A stretch of DNA of 64,000 bases, taken from positions 1 through 64,000 of the forward strand of contig NZ_JAWLHG010000003.1 in NCBI RefSeq assembly GCF_041690465.1. Direction: 5' to 3'. Under the pieces are notes generated by a model. It saw only the letters and a list, made by a program, of their open reading frames with translations. It was not told where the DNA came from and made no database searches. The stretch comes from Falsiroseomonas sp041690465 (lineage in GTDB: Bacteria > Pseudomonadota > Alphaproteobacteria > Acetobacterales > Acetobacteraceae). Below, piece by piece: positions 59,892 to 64,000 of the stretch (its first letter is position 1; the number at the start of each line of letters is the position of its first letter). A program made the position numbers and the translations under genes.

Positions 59892-60446
59892 ATGGCGACC
59901 ACGAAGAAGCCGGCGGCGAAGGCGGCCGCGGCACCGAAACCGGCCACCAAGGCGGCCGCCGCAGCCACGCCGGCCGCCGGCCCGGCCGAGGGCGCCAAGG
60001 CGCCGGCCTTCTCGATGCCGGCCTCCGGCGGACGGACGGCCAGCAGCGAGGCGCTGAAGGGCAAGGCCTACCTGCTGTATTTCTACCCGAAGGCCGACAC
60101 GCCCGGCTGCACCAAGCAGGCCTGCGGCGTGCAGGAGGCGCTGCCGCAACTGGGCAGGCTGGGGCTCGAGATCATCGGCGTGTCGCCGGACCCGATGAAG
60201 CCGATCGAGAAATTCGCCGACAAGTACAAGCTGACCTTCCCGCTCGCCTCCGACGAGGACCACAAGGTCGCCGAGGCCTATGGCGTGTGGGTGGAGAAGT
60301 CCATGTACGGCAAGACCTACATGGGCATGGAGCGATCCAGCTTCCTGGTCGGGCCGGACGGCGTGGTGCGGAAGGTCTGGCGCAAGGTGAAGCCGGAAGC
60401 CCACGCCGCGGAGGTGATGGCGGCGGCGAAGGACCTGCTGGGCTGA
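59892..60446 (+). CDS. Peroxiredoxin (BCP/PrxQ type) with Ala/Lys-rich tail
   Basis: A thiol peroxidase that reduces peroxides with thioredoxin. The 184 residues include the peroxidatic Cys73 in TPGCTKQAC, with resolving Cys78 five residues later, and FLVGPDGVVRKVWRKVKPE. An extra N-terminal stretch of about 35 residues is made of Ala, Lys, Pro and Thr and resembles a histone-H1-like tail; typical BCP proteins begin close to the equivalent of residue 33. It lies 15 bp after glnE. Confidence 0.92.
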   Translation: MATTKKPAAKAAAAPKPATKAAAAATPAAGPAEGAKAPAFSMPASGGRTASSEALKGKAYLLYFYPKADTPGCTKQACGVQEALPQLGRLGLEIIGVSPDPMKPIEKFADKYKLTFPLASDEDHKVAEAYGVWVEKSMYGKTYMGMERSSFLVGPDGVVRKVWRKVKPEAHAAEVMAAAKDLLG

Positions 60447-60457
60447 CCCCGCATGCG

Positions 60458-60489
60458 GCGCGGGTGGGCCGTTTCGGCCCTACCCGCGC
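60458..60489. terminator. Bidirectional hairpin terminator
   Basis: A 13-bp stem interrupted by one bulged T: arms GCGCGGGTGGGCC at 60458-60470 and GGCCC-T-ACCCGCGC at 60476-60489, loop GTTTC. It lies between the convergent peroxiredoxin and membrane-protein genes and contains the stop codon of the latter. Confidence 0.6.
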
Positions 60490-61313
60490 ACCCAGTGGAC
60501 CGTGGTGAGCGCGACGATGAGCATGAACAGCCCGGCGCCGATGGCGCCCACCGTGCCGCCCATCATCAGCAGCGACGGCAGAAAGCCATCGGTGCCCGCG
60601 CGGCGCAGCAGATAGCCGCCGAGCGCGGCACCGACCGAGAGCATCGCCACCGCCCCGCCGCCGCCGATCACCAGCCAGGGATGGCGGTCCGCCAGGCCCT
60701 CGGGCGGCACCAGGTTCGGCGCGCGGTAATGCTCGAAGGCCTTCGCCGCCGGGCCCTGGGCGGCGGCGGGCACCGGCACCCGCAGCCTGGCCGGGATGAC
60801 CCAGCCGGTGTTACCGCGCGGATAGGCGAGGTCGAATTCCAGGCACTCCGGACGGCCCGGCAGCCGCAGCCATCCGACCGCGCGCAGCTCCGGCACGCCG
60901 AAGCGGTTCAGCGCATGGTACGACCCGTCCACCAGGATCTGCCGATGCCCGACGATCACGCCGACTGGCCGGCGCGGGCGCCGCTTGCGCTTGCGCAGCA
61001 CGTTCAACGTGCCCTGCTGTTCGGCGCCACGGGCGGCATCGAAGGCGCGGAACAGCTCCCAATCCTCCGGCGGGACCGACCAGCGCGCGATCACGCCGAA
61101 GCCCGCGCGCAGCCTGGCCTCGCCGAAGGCCGGGCGCAGCAGGATCAGCAGGAAGATGCCGCCGAGGACGAACAGGCCGAGCCCGGCCAGGCCACCCACG
61201 ATGATGGCCGCCTTGCCCAGCTCGCCGCGCTGCGACACCACGGCAACGAGAAGCGCAGCACCCATCAGGGCTGCCAGGAGCCAGAGAACGGCCTTCAGAA
61301 GCGGGCTGCGCAT
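60480..61313 (-). CDS. Hypothetical membrane protein
   Basis: I do not recognise a named family. The 277 residues have two N-terminal membrane helices (about 5-25 and 34-58), a central soluble part with a basic RKRKRRPRRP patch near residue 110 and GHRQILVDGSYHALNRFG, and two C-terminal membrane helices (about 217-270). The topology is consistent with a DUF-type inner-membrane protein. The ATG at 61313 places the first helix at the N-terminus. It converges with the peroxiredoxin gene. Confidence 0.7.
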   Translation of the reverse strand: MRSPLLKAVLWLLAALMGAALLVAVVSQRGELGKAAIIVGGLAGLGLFVLGGIFLLILLRPAFGEARLRAGFGVIARWSVPPEDWELFRAFDAARGAEQQGTLNVLRKRKRRPRRPVGVIVGHRQILVDGSYHALNRFGVPELRAVGWLRLPGRPECLEFDLAYPRGNTGWVIPARLRVPVPAAAQGPAAKAFEHYRAPNLVPPEGLADRHPWLVIGGGGAVAMLSVGAALGGYLLRRAGTDGFLPSLLMMGGTVGAIGAGLFMLIVALTTVHWVRG

Positions 61314-61460
61314 GTTGGCGCAGGCATCGCACGGCCGCGCCGGGCCGGCAAGCGAAGCCTCGGCTTTCCAGGCGCTTCCAGGGCATCGTCGCACGATGAC
61401 CAGCGTGAAGAAGGCGGCGCCAAGACCGGTGGGGATCGCGGTGCGAAACGTCCGGGCAAG

Positions 61461-61955
61461 CTATCCCACGCGCAGCAGCGGATCGCCGAGGCGGATCGAG
61501 CCGGGCTCAAGGACGCGGGCAGTGATGCCGCCATGGCCGCGCACGGCGTTGTAGCCGCCGGGACCGAACTGCTCCTCCATGCGGGAGCAGGGGTGGCATT
61601 CGCCGCTGAACTCCAGCAGCGCGGCACCGAGGCGGAAGCGCTGGCCCTTCAGCGCGAGCAGGTTCACGCCCTCCATCACCAGGTTCCGCCGCAGCCGCGC
61701 CGGGGCGACGGCATCGAGCGCGAGGAAGCTGCCGAGCGCGCGAAGATGCTCCGCGCTGGCGAGCGTGACCTGTCGCGCGCCGGTCGCCGCGCCGCGCCAG
61801 CGGTCGCCAACGAGGCCGCTTCCAGGCTCCAGCATCGCCTGCTCCACCGCCACCATCGGCGCGCGGCGGGCGGGGCGCAGCCCGATCCAGGTGAGCCGGC
61901 CCGGCCGCATCGGCGCCGCGAACAGCGCCGCGAGCGGCGAGCCGGCCGGCAGCAT
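61461..61955 (-). CDS. MOSC-domain protein
   Basis: A 164-residue stand-alone MOSC domain, related to the C-terminal domain of molybdenum cofactor sulfurase. Visible features are GDRWRGAATGARQVTL near 50-65, RRNLVMEGVNL, and CHPC (Cys120, Cys123) with the following RMEEQFGPGGYNAVRGHGG. The ATG shares a base with the tyrS stop (TGATG), so translation is coupled. Probable role is sulfur transfer or detoxification of N-hydroxylated compounds; not provable here. Confidence 0.87.
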   Translation of the reverse strand: MLPAGSPLAALFAAPMRPGRLTWIGLRPARRAPMVAVEQAMLEPGSGLVGDRWRGAATGARQVTLASAEHLRALGSFLALDAVAPARLRRNLVMEGVNLLALKGQRFRLGAALLEFSGECHPCSRMEEQFGPGGYNAVRGHGGITARVLEPGSIRLGDPLLRVG

Positions 61956-63187
61956 CAGGCCGGGCGCACCAGCAGGTGCCGCTTCCTGCCGAGCGAAAGC
62001 TTTGCCGAATCGTCGCGCAGGTCGGCCGGCGTGACCGATGCGGCCGGGTCCGTCACGGCGACGTCGTTCAGCCGCACGCCGCCCTGCGCGATCAGCCGGC
62101 GGGCCTCGCCCTTGCTGGCGACGAATTTCGCCGCGACAAGGATGTCCACCACGCCGGCGGGCAGCGCGACGAGATGCGTCGGCAGCGTCTCGGCCGCGAC
62201 GCCTTCCTCGAAGGTGCGGCGCGCGGTCTCCGCGGCCTGGGAAGCGGCATCGCTGCCGTGCAGCAGCGTGGTGGCCGCGGTGGCCAGCACCTTCTTCGCC
62301 TCGTTGACCTCGGCGCCACGCAGCGCGGCGAGGCGTGCGACCTCCTCCATCGGCAGTTCGGTGAACAGGCCGAGGAAGCGGCCGACATCGGCGTCCTCGG
62401 TGTTGCGCCAGAACTGCCAGTAGTCGTACGGGCTGACCTTCGCCGCATCGAGCCACACCGCGCCCTGCGCCGTCTTGCCCATCTTGGCGCCGGAGGCAGT
62501 GGTGATCAGCGGCGTGGTGAGGCCGAAGGCTTCCTTCGCATCGATGCGGCGGATCAGGTCGGCGCCCATGATGATGTTGCCCCACTGGTCCGACCCGCCG
62601 GCCTGCAGGACGACGCCGTAGCGGCGCGACAGTTCGAGGAAGTCGTAGGCCTGCAGCAGCATGTAGTTGAATTCGAGGAAGGTGAGGTTCTGCTCCCGGT
62701 CCAGGCGCAGCTTCACGCTCTCCATGCCCAGCATGCGGTTGACGCTGAAATGCCGGCCGATGTCGCGCAGGAAGGGAATGTAGAGCAGCCGGTCCAGCCA
62801 CTCGGCATTGTCCACCATGAGCGCGTCGGTCGGCCCGTCGCCGAACCGGAGGAAGCTGTCGAACACCTTGCGGATGCCGGCCTTGTTGGCCTCGATCCGG
62901 GCGTCGTCGAGCAGCGGGCGGGCCTCGTCGCGGAAGGAGGGGTCGCCGACCTTGGTGGTGCCGCCGCCCATCAGCACGATCGGCCGGTTGCCGGTGCGCT
63001 GCATCAGGCGCAGCAGCATGATCTGCACCAGGCTGCCGACATGGAGGCTGTCGGCGGTGGCGTCGAAGCCGATATAGCCGGTCACCGGCCCGGCCGCGAG
63101 GCGCGCGCGCAGCGCCTCCTCCTCGGTGGCCTGGTGGATGAAGCCGCGGGCGCGGGCCTCGTGCAGGAGATCGGTGGTGGCGCTCAT
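61955..63187 (-). CDS. tyrS: Tyrosyl-tRNA synthetase
   Basis: A class I aminoacyl-tRNA synthetase of 410 residues. The HIGH motif appears as HVGS at 49-52, the KMSKS loop as KMGKT near 232-236, and GGSDQWGNI identifies TyrRS. A C-terminal S4 RNA-binding domain is visible (SKGEARRLIAQGGVRLND). The ATG at 63187 matches the family N-terminus. It diverges from anmK. Confidence 0.96.
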   Translation of the reverse strand: MSATTDLLHEARARGFIHQATEEEALRARLAAGPVTGYIGFDATADSLHVGSLVQIMLLRLMQRTGNRPIVLMGGGTTKVGDPSFRDEARPLLDDARIEANKAGIRKVFDSFLRFGDGPTDALMVDNAEWLDRLLYIPFLRDIGRHFSVNRMLGMESVKLRLDREQNLTFLEFNYMLLQAYDFLELSRRYGVVLQAGGSDQWGNIIMGADLIRRIDAKEAFGLTTPLITTASGAKMGKTAQGAVWLDAAKVSPYDYWQFWRNTEDADVGRFLGLFTELPMEEVARLAALRGAEVNEAKKVLATAATTLLHGSDAASQAAETARRTFEEGVAAETLPTHLVALPAGVVDILVAAKFVASKGEARRLIAQGGVRLNDVAVTDPAASVTPADLRDDSAKLSLGRKRHLLVRPA

Positions 63188-63251
63188 CGGGGTCGAGGTC
63201 TTCCGGCAGGGGCAGGGGCGTAGCACACTCGGAAACATGCTGCGAACCGTC

Positions 63252-63290
63252 AGGCCGAAGGCCTGCCCCCGGAAGGTGAGGCCGAAGGCC
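63252..63290. repeat. Two copies of a 12-bp element between tyrS and anmK
   Basis: AGGCCGAAGGCC occurs at 63252-63263 and 63279-63290. The first copy extends to a perfect CAGGCC-N3-GGCCTG inverted repeat. The second copy ends 1 nt before the anmK GTG. Confidence 0.5.
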
Positions 63291-63291
63291 C

Positions 63292-64000
63292 GTGCTTAGA
63301 ACCATCGGCCTGATGAGCGGGACGTCGCTGGACGGGGTGGACGCCGCCTGGGTGGAGACCGATGGCGAGCGCATCGGCCGCTTCGGGCCGGCGGTGACGC
63401 TGCCCTACGACCCGGCGCTCCGGCGTGACCTGCGCAGGCTGCTGGACGTCGTTTCCCGCGCGCCGTCGCGCGACGCGCCGGAGATCGGTCCCGACGATCC
63501 CTTCCTGGCCGATTGCGTGACGCGGCTGACGACGCGGCATGTGGAGGCGGTGAAGGCGATCGGCTGGCAGGCGGACCTGATCGGCTTCCACGGCCAGACC
63601 ATCCTGCACCGGCCCGCCAAGCCAGGCGCCAACGCGCCCGGCCTCACCTGGCAGGTGGGCGACGCGGCGCGGCTGGCGCGGGAGACGGGGCTTTCCGTGG
63701 CGCATGATTTCCGCTCGGCCGATGTCGCCGCCGGCGGGCAGGGGGCGCCGCTGGTGCCGATCGTCCATGCGGTGATGGCGCGCGACCTGCCGAAGCCGCT
63801 GGCGGTGCTGAACCTCGGCGGCGTGGCGAACGTCACCTGGATCGGTGCCGATGGCGAGCTGGTCGCCTTCGACACCGGCCCGGCGAATGGCCCGCTGGAC
63901 GATTGGGCGCGGCGGGCGACCGGCGAGCCCTATGACCGCGATGGCCGCCTAGCGCTGGCCGGGCAGCCCGATGGCGGGGTTCTGGCACACCTGATCACGC
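63292..64000 (+). CDS. anmK: Anhydro-N-acetylmuramic acid kinase (cut by window edge)
   Basis: AnmK phosphorylates and opens anhydro-MurNAc in peptidoglycan recycling. The first 236 residues are present and open to the right edge. ATP-binding GLMSGTSLDGVD lies at 6-17; GFHGQTILHRP, VLNLGGVANVTW and the late DTGPANGPLDDW motif follow. The start is GTG at 63292, giving the normal family N-terminus. It diverges from tyrS across 104 bp. Confidence 0.94.
   Translation, partial: MLRTIGLMSGTSLDGVDAAWVETDGERIGRFGPAVTLPYDPALRRDLRRLLDVVSRAPSRDAPEIGPDDPFLADCVTRLTTRHVEAVKAIGWQADLIGFHGQTILHRPAKPGANAPGLTWQVGDAARLARETGLSVAHDFRSADVAAGGQGAPLVPIVHAVMARDLPKPLAVLNLGGVANVTWIGADGELVAFDTGPANGPLDDWARRATGEPYDRDGRLALAGQPDGGVLAHLIT

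Overview
The window is very GC-rich and almost fully coding. Its flagellar regulators FlbD, FlbT and FlaF occur together only in Alphaproteobacteria. The many solute-binding-protein transporters, the heteromeric amino-acid dehydrogenases and the extreme GC content point to Rhodospirillales/Acetobacteraceae (Roseomonas-like). That placement is an inference from gene content, not a database match.

Region 1 (about 1-18.4 kb) is a flagellar cluster beside the tail of a probable IS transposase. Leftward: fliK, flgD, fliF, fliG, fliH, fliN, flbD, flhA, flhF, mostly with 1-4 nt overlaps. Rightward: flgE, flgK, flgL, flbT, flagellin, flaF and a DUF1217 gene. The 209 bp between fliK and flgE hold two divergent sigma-54 promoters around a palindrome. 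Almost the same palindrome lies just upstream of fliF. The sigma-54 activator FlbD is encoded in the cluster, so this looks like a Caulobacter-type FlbD switch. The DUF1217 protein is split by 18 tandem octapeptide repeats, the most unusual protein feature in the window.

Region 2 (18.4-34.1 kb) is a catabolic island. A leftward unit encodes a FAD amino-acid dehydrogenase subunit, a TRAP transporter (dctQMP) and an SDR. A rightward unit encodes a DapA-family lyase, a [2Fe-2S]/FAD oxidoreductase, a NAD-kinase-like protein, a divergent GcvPA/GcvPB pair without gcvT or gcvH, a polysaccharide-deacetylase-fold hydrolase, and a second [2Fe-2S]/FAD plus FAD dehydrogenase pair. Two paralogous heteromeric dehydrogenases thus bracket a PLP decarboxylase. 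This resembles hydroxyproline, opine or HCN-synthase type oxidation of an amine or imino acid, but the substrate is unknown.

Region 3 (34.1-42.7 kb) has an IclR regulator diverging from a sugar-type ABC transporter (binding protein, two permeases, ATPase), followed by a second DapA-family lyase, two SDRs (one with a degenerate active site) and a sugar isomerase/epimerase-like TIM barrel. It looks like one inducible sugar or sugar-acid catabolic operon. Palindromes in the divergent intergenic region are candidate IclR operators.

Region 4 (42.7-64 kb) is mainly housekeeping: a split chromate transporter, an aquaporin whose second NPA motif reads HPA, Sua5, CysQ, two tandem M17 aminopeptidases, HolC, a HisKA_2 histidine kinase, a TctC binding protein, a small ORF, an AsmA/DUF3971 giant, GlnE, a peroxiredoxin with an Ala/Lys tail, a membrane protein, a MOSC protein, TyrS, and AnmK cut by the right edge. 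No tRNA, rRNA or CRISPR was seen. No stretch above 300 bp lacks a gene.
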